Shown here: piece by piece, positions 50,083 through 57,709 of the stretch | How the letters are laid out: the number at the start of each line of letters is the position of its first letter | Numbering within the stretch: the first letter of the stretch is position 1 | DNA from: JAURVT01 sp049059935 | GTDB lineage: Bacteria; Actinomycetota; Actinomycetes; Propionibacteriales; Nocardioidaceae | Direction of reading: 5' to 3' | NCBI RefSeq assembly: GCF_049059935.1 | Contig: NZ_JBMGQR010000013.1 | Span: 1 to 64,000, forward strand | DNA length: 64,000 nucleotides | The notes under the pieces: model-generated | What the model was told of the DNA's origin: nothing | What the model saw: only the letters and a program-made list of their open reading frames with translations | Databases searched by the model: none | Program-made: the position numbers and the translations under genes

Positions 50083-51402
50083 TCAGCGCTCCAGGATGGC
50101 GGTGACGCCCTGGCCGCCGGCGGCGCAGATGGAGATGACGCCGCGACCCTTGCCCTTCTCGGCGAGCAGCTTGGCCAGGTTGGCGATGATGCGACCGCCG
50201 GTGGCGGCGAAGGGGTGACCGGCCGCGAGCGACGAGCCGGCGACGTTGAGCTTGGACCGGTCGATCGAGCCGAGCGGCGCGTCCAGGCCGAGGCGCTCCT
50301 TGCAGAAGATCGGGTCCTCCCACGCCTTCAGCGTCGAGAGCACCTGCGACGCGAACGCCTCGTGGATCTCGTAGAAGTCGAAGTCCTGCAGGGTCAGGCC
50401 GTTGCGCTCGAGCATCCGCGGCATCGCGTACGCCGGCGCCATGAGCAGCCCCTCGCCCCCGTGGACGTAGTCGACCGCGGCGGTCTCGTAGTCGGTGAAG
50501 AACGCGAGCGGCTTCCAGCCCTTGGACTTGGCGTACGACTCCGAGGCCAGCAGCACCGCGGACGCGCCGTCGGTGAGCGGGGTGGAGTTGGCGGCCGTCA
50601 TCGTCGCGGCGGGCCCCTTGCCGAAGACCGGCTTCAGCGTCGACAGCTTCTCGACGCTCGAGTCGGCGCGCAGGTTCTGGTCGCGGTCGAGGCCCAGGAA
50701 CGGCGTGACCAGGTCGTCCTCGAACCCGCGCTCGTAGGCCGCGGCGAGGTTGTGGTGCGAGGCCACGGCGAGCTCGTCCTGGTCCTCGCGCGAGATCTCC
50801 CACTCGACGGCGGTGAGCGCCTGGCTCTCGCCCATCGACAGGCCGGTGCGGGGCTCGGAGTTCTGCGGGATGGCCGGCACCAGGTGCGCGGGACGGACGC
50901 GGGCCAGCACCGCGAGGCGGGCCTGCAGCGTCTTGGCGCGGTTGGCGTCCAGCAGGATGCCGCGCAGCTTCTCGCCGACGGCGATGGGCGCGTCGGACGT
51001 GGTGTCCGAGCCACCCGCGATGCCGACCTCGATGCGTCCGAGGGCGATCTTGTTGGCCACCTGGATCGCGGCCTGGATGCCGGTGTCACAGGCCTGCTGG
51101 ATGTCGTAGGCCGGGGTGTCGGGTGACAGCACCGAGCCGAGGACGGCCTCGCGGGTGAGGTTGAAGTCCTTGCTGTGCTTGAGCACGGCGCCGGCGACGA
51201 CCTCGCCGACGCGCTCGCCCTCCAGGCCGTAGCGGGTGGCCAGACCGTCGACGGCGGCGGTCAGCATGTCCTGGTTCGAGGCGTGGCTGTAGACCGTGTT
51301 CGAGCGGGCGAACGGGATCCGGTTGCCGCCGATGACGGCCACTCGCTGCGCCGGGGACGGCTGGGCGGGCGTCTTGGCCTTGGTGGTCGAAGTCTGGGCC
51401 AT
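50083..51402 (-). CDS. fadA2: Acetyl-CoA acyltransferase / thiolase (FadA2-like)
   Basis: The 439-residue thiolase has the acylation cysteine Cys105 in QQACDTGIQAAI, the catalytic histidine in GHPFAATGGRI, and the second cysteine in CAAGGQGVTAIL, with NGGAFA-like SNTPLTDGAS in between. It cleaves or forms 3-ketoacyl-CoA in fatty-acid metabolism. It is about the same length as mycobacterial FadA2 and is divergent from fabG4, which matches the mycobacterial cluster. ATG 51400-51402 has GAGGAG upstream. The intergenic region holds two inverted repeats that may control both genes. Confidence 0.9.
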   Translation of the reverse strand: MAQTSTTKAKTPAQPSPAQRVAVIGGNRIPFARSNTVYSHASNQDMLTAAVDGLATRYGLEGERVGEVVAGAVLKHSKDFNLTREAVLGSVLSPDTPAYDIQQACDTGIQAAIQVANKIALGRIEVGIAGGSDTTSDAPIAVGEKLRGILLDANRAKTLQARLAVLARVRPAHLVPAIPQNSEPRTGLSMGESQALTAVEWEISREDQDELAVASHHNLAAAYERGFEDDLVTPFLGLDRDQNLRADSSVEKLSTLKPVFGKGPAATMTAANSTPLTDGASAVLLASESYAKSKGWKPLAFFTDYETAAVDYVHGGEGLLMAPAYAMPRMLERNGLTLQDFDFYEIHEAFASQVLSTLKAWEDPIFCKERLGLDAPLGSIDRSKLNVAGSSLAAGHPFAATGGRIIANLAKLLAEKGKGRGVISICAAGGQGVTAILER

Positions 51403-51450
51403 GAGGGCTCCTCGTGATCTCGGTGCGGGGCTCGTTCGGCGTTGCCAGCG

Positions 51451-51468
51451 CCACACCCGCGGGTGTGG
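51451..51468. promoter_or_regulatory. Perfect 18-bp palindrome in fadA2/fabG4 intergenic region
   Basis: CCACACCCGCGGGTGTGG is perfectly symmetric, between the divergent thiolase and FabG4 genes, 49 bp from the thiolase start. Confidence 0.65.
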
Positions 51469-51510
51469 ACTGCCTGGTGCCACCACGTTACAGTCGCAGA
51501 AGAGTTTCAG

Positions 51511-51523
51511 ATACCGTCGGTAT
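51511..51523. promoter_or_regulatory. TetR-type operator upstream of fabG4
   Basis: ATACCG-T-CGGTAT is a perfect 6-1-6 inverted repeat located 21 bp before the fabG4 ATG, overlapping likely promoter sequence. Confidence 0.65.
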
Positions 51524-51544
51524 TCGAGAGATGGGACACACCCG

Positions 51545-52909
51545 ATGAGCGACCGCTACCAGGCCCTGGCCCACAGCACGATCGGCAGGCTCGTGGTCAA
51601 GAACCTCGGGCTGCCCGACCCGCCGACCCTCGACCGGTGGGCGCCGGGCTCCCCCGTCGTCGACGGCACCGTCCTCGTCGGCGCCGCCCCCGGCAGCACG
51701 CTGGGCGACAAGCTGGTGCACGCCCTCGGCGAGCTGGGCGTCACCACCGCCACCACCCGTCTCGACGGCGAGCGCTACAAGGCGCTCGTCCTCGACGCCA
51801 CCGGCATCGACACCACGGCCGGCCTCGCCGCCATCCCGGAGTTCTTCCAGCCGGTGCTGCGCAGCCTGCGCTCCAGCGCCCGCGTGCTCGTGGTCGGCAC
51901 CCCGCCCGCCGAGGCCGACGACGACGCCCGCGCGATCGCCCAGCGCTCCCTCGAGGGCCTCACCCGCTCGCTCGGCAAGGAGATCGGCGGCGGCTCGACG
52001 GTCAACCTCGTCTACGTCGCCGACGGCGCGCACGACGCCCTGCGCTCGACGCTCGAGTTCCTGCTGTCGCCCAAGTCGGCGTACGTCTCGGGGCAGGTCG
52101 TCCGCGTGGGCACCGCCGGCGTCACCGAGGCCGCGACCGTCGACGACGCGCTGACGCCGCTCGCCGGCAAGGTCGCGCTCGTCACCGGCGCCTCGCGCGG
52201 GCTCGGCCTGGCGATGGCGCGCACGCTGCACCGCGACGGTGCGCACGTCATCGGGCTCGACATCCCCCAGCTCGCCGGTGAGCTGCAGACGCAGATGGCC
52301 GAGATCGACGGCGACACCATCGCCCTCGACATCACCGCCAAGGACGCCCCGCAGCGTATCGCCCGCCACGTCAGCACCAAGACGTTCACCAAGAAGCACG
52401 GCGCGGGCCTCGACGTCCTGGTGCACAACGCCGGCGTCACCCGCGACAAGCGGCTGCGCAACATGAAGACCGACATCTGGGACTCGGTGATCGACATCAA
52501 CATCGGCGCCCCCCAGCGCATCACCGCCGAGCTCCTCGACCAGGACCTGCTCAAGCCCAACGCGAGCGTCATCGGCGTCTCGTCCATCGCGGGCATCGCC
52601 GGCAACAACGGCCAGACCAGCTACGCGACGTCCAAGGCGGCGGTGATCGGCTTCGTCGACGAGCTCGCACCCCGGGTGGCGGGCAAGGGCATCCGCGTCA
52701 ACGCGGTCGCGCCGGGCTTCATCGAGACCGACATGGTCAAGACGATCCCGTTCGCCATCCGCGAGGCCGGACGTCGGATGAACTCGATGGCGCAGGGCGG
52801 TCAGCCCGTCGACGTCGCCGAGGCCGTCGCCTGGTACGCCAACCCCGGCTCGTCGGCGGTGTCGGGCAACGTCGTGCGCGTCTGCGGCCAGAGCCTGCTG
52901 GGCGCCTGA
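51545..52909 (+). CDS. fabG4: 3-ketoacyl-(ACP/CoA) reductase FabG4 (high-molecular-weight FabG)
   Basis: The 454-residue protein has the length and two-domain plan of mycobacterial FabG4: an N-terminal flavodoxin-like domain (1-205) without dinucleotide motif and a C-terminal SDR domain. The latter has VTGASRGLGLAMA (from 213), VHNAGVTRDK, and the triad Ser347, Tyr360, Lys364 (VSSIAGIAG, TSYATSK). It reduces 3-ketoacyl thioesters, using NADH in the mycobacterial case. The next gene, a MaoC hydratase, starts in the stop codon, so products are made together. Confidence 0.92.
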   Translation: MSDRYQALAHSTIGRLVVKNLGLPDPPTLDRWAPGSPVVDGTVLVGAAPGSTLGDKLVHALGELGVTTATTRLDGERYKALVLDATGIDTTAGLAAIPEFFQPVLRSLRSSARVLVVGTPPAEADDDARAIAQRSLEGLTRSLGKEIGGGSTVNLVYVADGAHDALRSTLEFLLSPKSAYVSGQVVRVGTAGVTEAATVDDALTPLAGKVALVTGASRGLGLAMARTLHRDGAHVIGLDIPQLAGELQTQMAEIDGDTIALDITAKDAPQRIARHVSTKTFTKKHGAGLDVLVHNAGVTRDKRLRNMKTDIWDSVIDINIGAPQRITAELLDQDLLKPNASVIGVSSIAGIAGNNGQTSYATSKAAVIGFVDELAPRVAGKGIRVNAVAPGFIETDMVKTIPFAIREAGRRMNSMAQGGQPVDVAEAVAWYANPGSSAVSGNVVRVCGQSLLGA

Positions 52910-53793
52910 TGGCCACCCGCACGCTCGACGGCGCCCCGTCCACCCTGCCCCTCTACCTGCGCGCGGCGCTCCCGGCGCTGCCGGTGGTGGGCTCGCTGCC
53001 GGGCGTGCGGCACGCGTCGGGCGACGTGCCCGACCTGACCCTGCGGCGCGAGGGCGTGGGCACCGACGTCCGCGCGCTCAGCGACTACGCCAAGGTCTGC
53101 GGCTTCTCGCTCGGCTCGGAGCTGCCGGTCACCTACCCGCACATGGCCGCGTTCGCGCTGCACCTGCAGCTGATGTGCGACACCGCGTTCCCGTTCGCCC
53201 CGATGGGCCTGGTGCACCTGCGCAACACGATCGTCCAGCACCGCCCGATCGGCACCGGCGAGAGGTTCGAGGTCGAGGTGCGCGGCGCGCGCCTGCGTCC
53301 CCACCCCAAGGGCCGGCTGGTCGACATCGACACCTCGGTGACGGCGTCGGGAACGCTGGTGTGGGAGGAGGTCACCACGCTGCTGGCCCGCGGGTCGGGT
53401 CGTGGGGACGAGGAGACCGCGCCGCCGCTCGACGGCGTCGAGGCGCCCGTCGGGTCCACCCGGTGGCGCCTGCCCGCCGACCTCGGTCGTCAGTACGCGG
53501 CCGTCTCCGGCGACCGCAACCCGATCCACCTCTACCAGGTGACGGCCAAGGCCTTCGGGTTCCCGCGGCAGATCGCGCACGGCATGTGGACCAAGGCGCG
53601 CGCCCTCGCCGCGCTGCAGGGACGCCTGCCCGACGCGGTCCGCGTCGACGTGGAGTTCCGCAAGCCCGTCCTGCTGCCCACCACGGTGCAGCTCGGCACG
53701 TCCACGGACGGCGACGCCACCACGTTCGGCGTCACCAGCACCCGCGGCGACCGGACGTCGACGCACCTCGTGGGGCGCGCCACCCCCGCCTAG
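52909..53793 (+). CDS. htdX: MaoC-family (R)-3-hydroxyacyl dehydratase (HtdX-like)
   Basis: The 294-residue double hot-dog protein has the hydratase motif in its C-terminal half: YAAVSGDRNPIHLYQVTAKAFGFPRQIAHGMWTKA, written here as YAAVSGDRNPIH and FGFPRQIAHGMW, with the catalytic aspartate and histidine. The N-terminal half has SDYAKVCGFSLGSELPVTYPHM and no such motif. It hydrates or dehydrates acyl thioesters. The gene follows fabG4 with TGATG overlap, as Rv0242c-Rv0241c in mycobacteria, so the pair probably acts on the same long-chain or branched acyl chain. Confidence 0.88.
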   Translation: MATRTLDGAPSTLPLYLRAALPALPVVGSLPGVRHASGDVPDLTLRREGVGTDVRALSDYAKVCGFSLGSELPVTYPHMAAFALHLQLMCDTAFPFAPMGLVHLRNTIVQHRPIGTGERFEVEVRGARLRPHPKGRLVDIDTSVTASGTLVWEEVTTLLARGSGRGDEETAPPLDGVEAPVGSTRWRLPADLGRQYAAVSGDRNPIHLYQVTAKAFGFPRQIAHGMWTKARALAALQGRLPDAVRVDVEFRKPVLLPTTVQLGTSTDGDATTFGVTSTRGDRTSTHLVGRATPA

Positions 53794-53794
53794 G

Positions 53795-54250
53795 ATGACG
53801 TCGAGCCGTCAGGGCGAGTCGATCGGGGACGACGTGCAGGATCCGCACCGCACACTGGTGGCCGGTCTCGGTGCGGGTGCGTTCGTCCTGTCGGTGGCGA
53901 GCGTGGGCCTGCGGCTCGGTTGGCAGGCGACGACGGTGACTGCGGTGTTGGTCGTGGTCGCGACCGCCATCCTGGCCTGGACAGGGTTCCGGCTCCGCTG
54001 GCTCGCCCTGGTCTGGGTCCCCGCAGCCGCCTTCCCCGTGTCCGTGTACCTGGGCGGCGCCACCTGGTCGTGGGTCCTGCACGACACCCAGGGCGTCACC
54101 CTGCCGGAGATCACCCTCGGGCTGGTGCTGGGGGTCTGGTACACCGGGCTCCTGCTCGGACCCTGGGTGCTCGCGACGGCCGTGCTGCGCCACCTGCTCA
54201 GCACCCCCTCCACCCGACCGAGCTACGACCTCGACGAGCTGCACTCCTGA
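53795..54250 (+). CDS. Small four-helix membrane protein of unknown function
   Basis: The 151-residue protein has four hydrophobic helices: GAGAFVLSVASVGLRLG, VTAVLVVVATAILAW, ALVWVPAAAFPVSVYLG and LGLVLGVWYTGLLLGPWVLATAVL. The N-terminal 25 and C-terminal 15 residues are polar. No motif suggests a function. ATG 53795 starts one base after the htdX stop; GTG 53834 is a shorter alternative that keeps all helices. A TAGGAT hexamer at 53791-53796 overlaps the htdX stop and may be coincidental. Confidence 0.6.
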   Translation: MTSSRQGESIGDDVQDPHRTLVAGLGAGAFVLSVASVGLRLGWQATTVTAVLVVVATAILAWTGFRLRWLALVWVPAAAFPVSVYLGGATWSWVLHDTQGVTLPEITLGLVLGVWYTGLLLGPWVLATAVLRHLLSTPSTRPSYDLDELHS

Positions 54251-54264
54251 CGCGAGCGCGTCAG
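54247..54264. terminator. Stop-codon-embedded 8-2-8 palindrome between convergent genes
   Basis: CTGACGCG-AG-CGCGTCAG contains the TGA of the membrane-protein gene and the TGA of the opposing thioesterase gene. Confidence 0.45.
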
Positions 54265-55145
54265 CGCTTGCGGGAGGGGTCGACGGGGCGGACCAGGCCC
54301 TCCTGGGCGACGCTGGCGACCAGCGTGCCGTCCTGGGCATAGACGTTGCCGGTGGCGAACCCGCGCGCGCCCGAGGCCGACGGCGACGTCTGGTCGTAGA
54401 GCATCCACTCGTCGGCCCGGATGTCGCGGTGGAACCACACGGCGTGGTCGAGCGAGGCGGCCTGCACCTTGCTCGAGCCGATGATGACGCCGTGCGGCAC
54501 CAGCGCCGAGCCGAGCAACGTGAGGTCGCTGGCGTAGGTGAGCACGGCGGCGTTGAGCGCGGGGTCGTCGCCGGCGGGCATCTGGCCGTTGCCGCGGAAC
54601 CACAGCCGCTGGACGGCCGGCACGTGCTCGCGGTCGGCGCCACCCTCGGGGCGGTTGTCGCCCACGTAGCGCACCTCGAGCGCGGCCCACTCCTCGCGCC
54701 AGCGACGGGCGCGCTCGCCGTCGGCGGCGCCGAACAGCTGGTCGAGGGTGAGCGAGTCCTCCACCTTGGGCACGTCGGGCATGACGTCCTGGTGGTCCCA
54801 GCCCGGCTCCTCGCGGTGGAACGACGCCGTCAGGTAGTAGATGATCTCGCCGTGCTGGCGCGCCGAGACCCGGCGCGTGCTGAAGGAGCCGCCGTCGCGG
54901 ATGCGCTGCACGTCGTAGACGATCGGGATCGCCGGGTCGCCGCCGAGGATGAAGTACGAGTGCAGCGAGTGCACGCGACGACCTGCGTCGACGGTGGCCG
55001 ACGCCGCCATCAGGGCCTGCGCGGCCACCTGCCCGCCGAACACGCGCACCAGCGCGGAGTCGCGGGGCTGCGTGCCGCGGTAGAGGTCCACCTCGAGCTG
55101 CTCGACCTCGAGCAGCTCGACGAGCTCGTCCAGGGAAGAAGGCAT
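54261..55145 (-). CDS. tesB: Acyl-CoA thioesterase II (TesB)
   Basis: The 294-residue double hot-dog enzyme shows LYRGTQPRDSALVRVFGGQVAAQAL, VHSLHSYFILGGDP, GGSFSTRRVSARQHG and, in the second domain, SLDHAVWFHRDIRADEW with the catalytic aspartate and glutamine-containing VASVAQEGLVR tail. TesB hydrolyses a broad range of acyl-CoAs. ATG 55143-55145 lies 7 nt behind a CAGGAT hexamer without ribosome-binding site, so it is probably leaderless. It fits the fatty-acyl-CoA theme of its neighbours. Confidence 0.92.
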   Translation of the reverse strand: MPSSLDELVELLEVEQLEVDLYRGTQPRDSALVRVFGGQVAAQALMAASATVDAGRRVHSLHSYFILGGDPAIPIVYDVQRIRDGGSFSTRRVSARQHGEIIYYLTASFHREEPGWDHQDVMPDVPKVEDSLTLDQLFGAADGERARRWREEWAALEVRYVGDNRPEGGADREHVPAVQRLWFRGNGQMPAGDDPALNAAVLTYASDLTLLGSALVPHGVIIGSSKVQAASLDHAVWFHRDIRADEWMLYDQTSPSASGARGFATGNVYAQDGTLVASVAQEGLVRPVDPSRKR

Positions 55146-55152
55146 GGCAGGG

Positions 55153-55158
55153 ATCCTG
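55153..55158 (-). promoter_or_regulatory. -10 box of leaderless tesB promoter
   Basis: CAGGAT on the minus strand, 7 nt before the ATG. Confidence 0.45.
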
Positions 55159-55187
55159 TCATGCCCGGGGACGTGCGTGGTGGCAGG

Positions 55188-56114
55188 TCAGTCGCGGTCG
55201 TCCGGGCGGTCCATGCGGGCGAGGAAGCGCTCGAACTGCTGCCCGAGCTCGTCGGCGCTGGGGATCTCCTCGTCGTCGGCGAGCAGGGAGTCCTCGGCGC
55301 CGCGGGTGAACACGTCGTACTGCTGCTCCAGCCCGGCGAGCACCGCGCCGCCGTCCTGCTCGGCGATCTGCTTCTCGATGTCGGCGAGCGTGTCGGCCTG
55401 CTTGAGCCGCAGCGGCTCGAGGTCGAGCTGCAGGCCGGTGCGGTGCGAGAGCGCCTCGAGCAGCGAGATCGCGGCCGTCGGGTAGTCGATCTGCGCCAGG
55501 TACTGCGGCACGTGCACCACGTAGCCGACGGCGTCGTGGTCCCACTCCCCCAGCCGGCGCTCGAGCAGGGCCTGCGCGCTGCCGGGCACGACGAGCTGGC
55601 CGGACCACAGGTTCTTGCGGTCGACGAGGTCGGGGCGCGTGGCGTGCGAGGTGATCATCAGCGGACGGGTGTGCGGCACGCCCATGGGGACGGCGCCGAG
55701 ACCCACCGAGAGCGAGACGTCGAAGGCGTCGACGACGTCGTGGACCTCGCCGACGAACTGCTCCCAGCGGTAGTCGGGCTCGGGACCGGTGAGCAGCAGG
55801 TACGGCGTGCCGGCGGCGTCGTGCTGCAGCCGGACGTCGAGGCGCGGGGCGTCGTACGAGGTGTACGCGTCGCGGTCGAACACCATCGGGGGACGACGGG
55901 CGCGGTAGTCGTAGAAGTCGTCGACGTCGAAGGACGCGACGACGGGGGCGTCGTCCTCGGCCAGGTGCTGGGCGGCCAGGCGCGGCGCGGAGCCGGCACC
56001 GAGGAACCCGTCGAGCGCGTGCACCAGCACCGGACGCGTCCCGGGCGGCAGCAAGCCGTCCGTGGGGTCGTCGTCCTTGCCGCCGCGGGAGAAGTACTGC
56101 GAGAACCTGCTCAT
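55188..56114 (-). CDS. PAC2 family protein
   Basis: The 308-residue protein has the PAC2 pattern of archaeal/eukaryotic proteasome-assembly-chaperone homologues found in actinobacteria: VLVHALDGFLGAGSAPRLAAQHL, VASFDVDDFYDYRARRP, YLLLTGPEPDYRWEQF, GLGAVPMGVPHTRP and VVPGSAQALLERRLGEW, ending in QQYDVFTRGAEDSLLADDEEIPSADELGQQFERFLA, given here only in parts. The N-terminal 25 residues (SRFSQYFSRGGKDD) are basic and disordered. The biochemical role in bacteria is unknown. ATG 56114 has GGGAG upstream; GTG 56117 is one codon longer. Confidence 0.82.
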   Translation of the reverse strand: MSRFSQYFSRGGKDDDPTDGLLPPGTRPVLVHALDGFLGAGSAPRLAAQHLAEDDAPVVASFDVDDFYDYRARRPPMVFDRDAYTSYDAPRLDVRLQHDAAGTPYLLLTGPEPDYRWEQFVGEVHDVVDAFDVSLSVGLGAVPMGVPHTRPLMITSHATRPDLVDRKNLWSGQLVVPGSAQALLERRLGEWDHDAVGYVVHVPQYLAQIDYPTAAISLLEALSHRTGLQLDLEPLRLKQADTLADIEKQIAEQDGGAVLAGLEQQYDVFTRGAEDSLLADDEEIPSADELGQQFERFLARMDRPDDRD

Positions 56115-56166
56115 CACGCCTCTCCCAACGCATCTGCAGGCGAAGCGATTCCGCCGTGCCCCCAGC

Positions 56167-57669
56167 CTACTGCGAGACCTCCCCGCGCTCGCGCTGGCCG
56201 AGGCGGCTGTGCTGGCGGCCGTACGCGAAGTACACGACGATGCCGAGCGCCATCCAGATCAGGAACCGGATCCAGGTCTCGCCCTCGAGGTTGAGCATCA
56301 GGTAGACGCACAGGATGGTGGCGAGCGTCGCCACGACCGCCACCGCGGGCACGCGGAACGCGCGCGGCAGGTCGGGGTGCGTGCGGCGCAGGATGACCAC
56401 GCCGATGCTCACCAGCGTGAAGGCGAACAGGGTGCCGATGTTCACCAGCTTGGCCAGCTCGCCCAGCGGCACGAAGCCCGAGATGGCGGCGACGGCGACG
56501 CCCGTGATGAGGGTGATCCGGTACGGCGTGCCGAACTTGGGGTGGGTGCGGGCCAGGCCGCGCGGCAGCAGGCCGTCGCGCGCCATCGCGAACGCGACGC
56601 GGGTCTGGCCGAGCATCAGGATCATCACCACGACGGTCAGGCCGATGCAGGCGCCGATCGCGATGATGTTGCCCATCCAGGTCAGACCGACGGCGTCGAA
56701 CGCGGTGGCGAGCGGTGCACCGTCCTCGGCGTCGATCTCGCGGTAGTCCTGCATGCCGGTGATGATCAGACTGACCGCCATGTAGAGCACGGTGACGATG
56801 GCCAGCGAGCCCAGGATGCCGATCGGGACGTCGCGCTGGGGGTTCTTGACCTCCTCGGCGGTGGTGGCCACCACGTCGAAGCCGATGAACGCGAAGAACA
56901 CGAGCGCGGCGGCCGAGATGACGCCGGCCAGGCCGTAGGTGGCGGGCTCGATGCCGAGGATGGTCTGGATCAGCGGGGTGTCGAGGAAGCCGCCGCCCGT
57001 GCCGTCCGAAGGCTGCGACGGCGGGATGAACGGCGTCCAGTTGCTCACCGAGACGTAGCCGACGCCCGCGACGATGACGAGCGCGACCACGGCCAGCTTG
57101 ATCGCGACGACCACCTGGTTGAAGACGCTGGAGAACTTGATGCCGCCGATCAGGATGCCCATCACGAGCAGCGAGATGACGATGGCGGGCAGGTCGACGA
57201 CGCCGTCGCCCGACGCCGACTGCAACGACGCCGGCAGCGCGAACGGGGTGCCGTCCAGGAGCGTGTTGAGGTAGCCCGAGAAGCCCGAGGCGAGCGCGGC
57301 CGAGCCGATGGTGAACTCGAGCACCAGGTCCCAGCCGATGATCCAGGCGATCAGCTCGCCGAACGTGGCGTAGGAGAACGTGTAGGCGCTGCCGGCGACG
57401 GGCACCGTCGAGGCGAACTCGGCGTAGCAGAGCGCCGCGAGCCCGCACGCGAGCGCCGCGATGAGGAACGACAGCGCGATCGCCGGACCGGCGTTGGTCT
57501 TGGCGACCTGACCGGTGATGACGAAGATGCCGGCGCCGATGATGACGCCGACGCCGAAGACCACGAGGTCGAGCGCCCCGAGGTTCTTCTTGAGCTGGTG
57601 CTCCGGCTCCTCGGTGTCCTTGATCGACTGCTCGACCGACTTCCTGCGCATGACGCTCCCGCTGCTCAT
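56167..57669 (-). CDS. APC-family amino acid permease (CAT-like)
   Basis: The 500-residue protein has twelve to fourteen helices. Helix 1 reads LVVFGVGVIIGAGIFVITGQVA with the GxG turn, followed by GLAALCYAEFASTVPVAGSAYTFSYATFGEL and FFAFIGFDVVATTAEEVKNPQRD. The length and the KNLGALDL entry resemble cationic amino acid transporters (YfnA/CAT type). The ATG is 7 nt after a TAGTCT -10 box. It is the only transporter between the PAC2 and dxs genes and is probably monocistronic. Confidence 0.9.
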   Translation of the reverse strand: MSSGSVMRRKSVEQSIKDTEEPEHQLKKNLGALDLVVFGVGVIIGAGIFVITGQVAKTNAGPAIALSFLIAALACGLAALCYAEFASTVPVAGSAYTFSYATFGELIAWIIGWDLVLEFTIGSAALASGFSGYLNTLLDGTPFALPASLQSASGDGVVDLPAIVISLLVMGILIGGIKFSSVFNQVVVAIKLAVVALVIVAGVGYVSVSNWTPFIPPSQPSDGTGGGFLDTPLIQTILGIEPATYGLAGVISAAALVFFAFIGFDVVATTAEEVKNPQRDVPIGILGSLAIVTVLYMAVSLIITGMQDYREIDAEDGAPLATAFDAVGLTWMGNIIAIGACIGLTVVVMILMLGQTRVAFAMARDGLLPRGLARTHPKFGTPYRITLITGVAVAAISGFVPLGELAKLVNIGTLFAFTLVSIGVVILRRTHPDLPRAFRVPAVAVVATLATILCVYLMLNLEGETWIRFLIWMALGIVVYFAYGRQHSRLGQRERGEVSQ

Positions 57670-57676
57670 GAGCGGG

Positions 57677-57682
57677 AGACTA
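57677..57682 (-). promoter_or_regulatory. -10 box of leaderless APC permease promoter
   Basis: TAGTCT on the minus strand ends 7 nt before ATG 57669. Confidence 0.5.
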
Positions 57683-57709
57683 TGAGACGCGGACGCCCCG
57701 GCGCGACTC

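Noticed and set aside
53791..53796. TAGGAT as a promoter for the small membrane protein gene
   Set aside because: It overlaps the htdX stop, and the spacing to ATG 53795 is impossible and to GTG 53834 too long; coincidence is likely.
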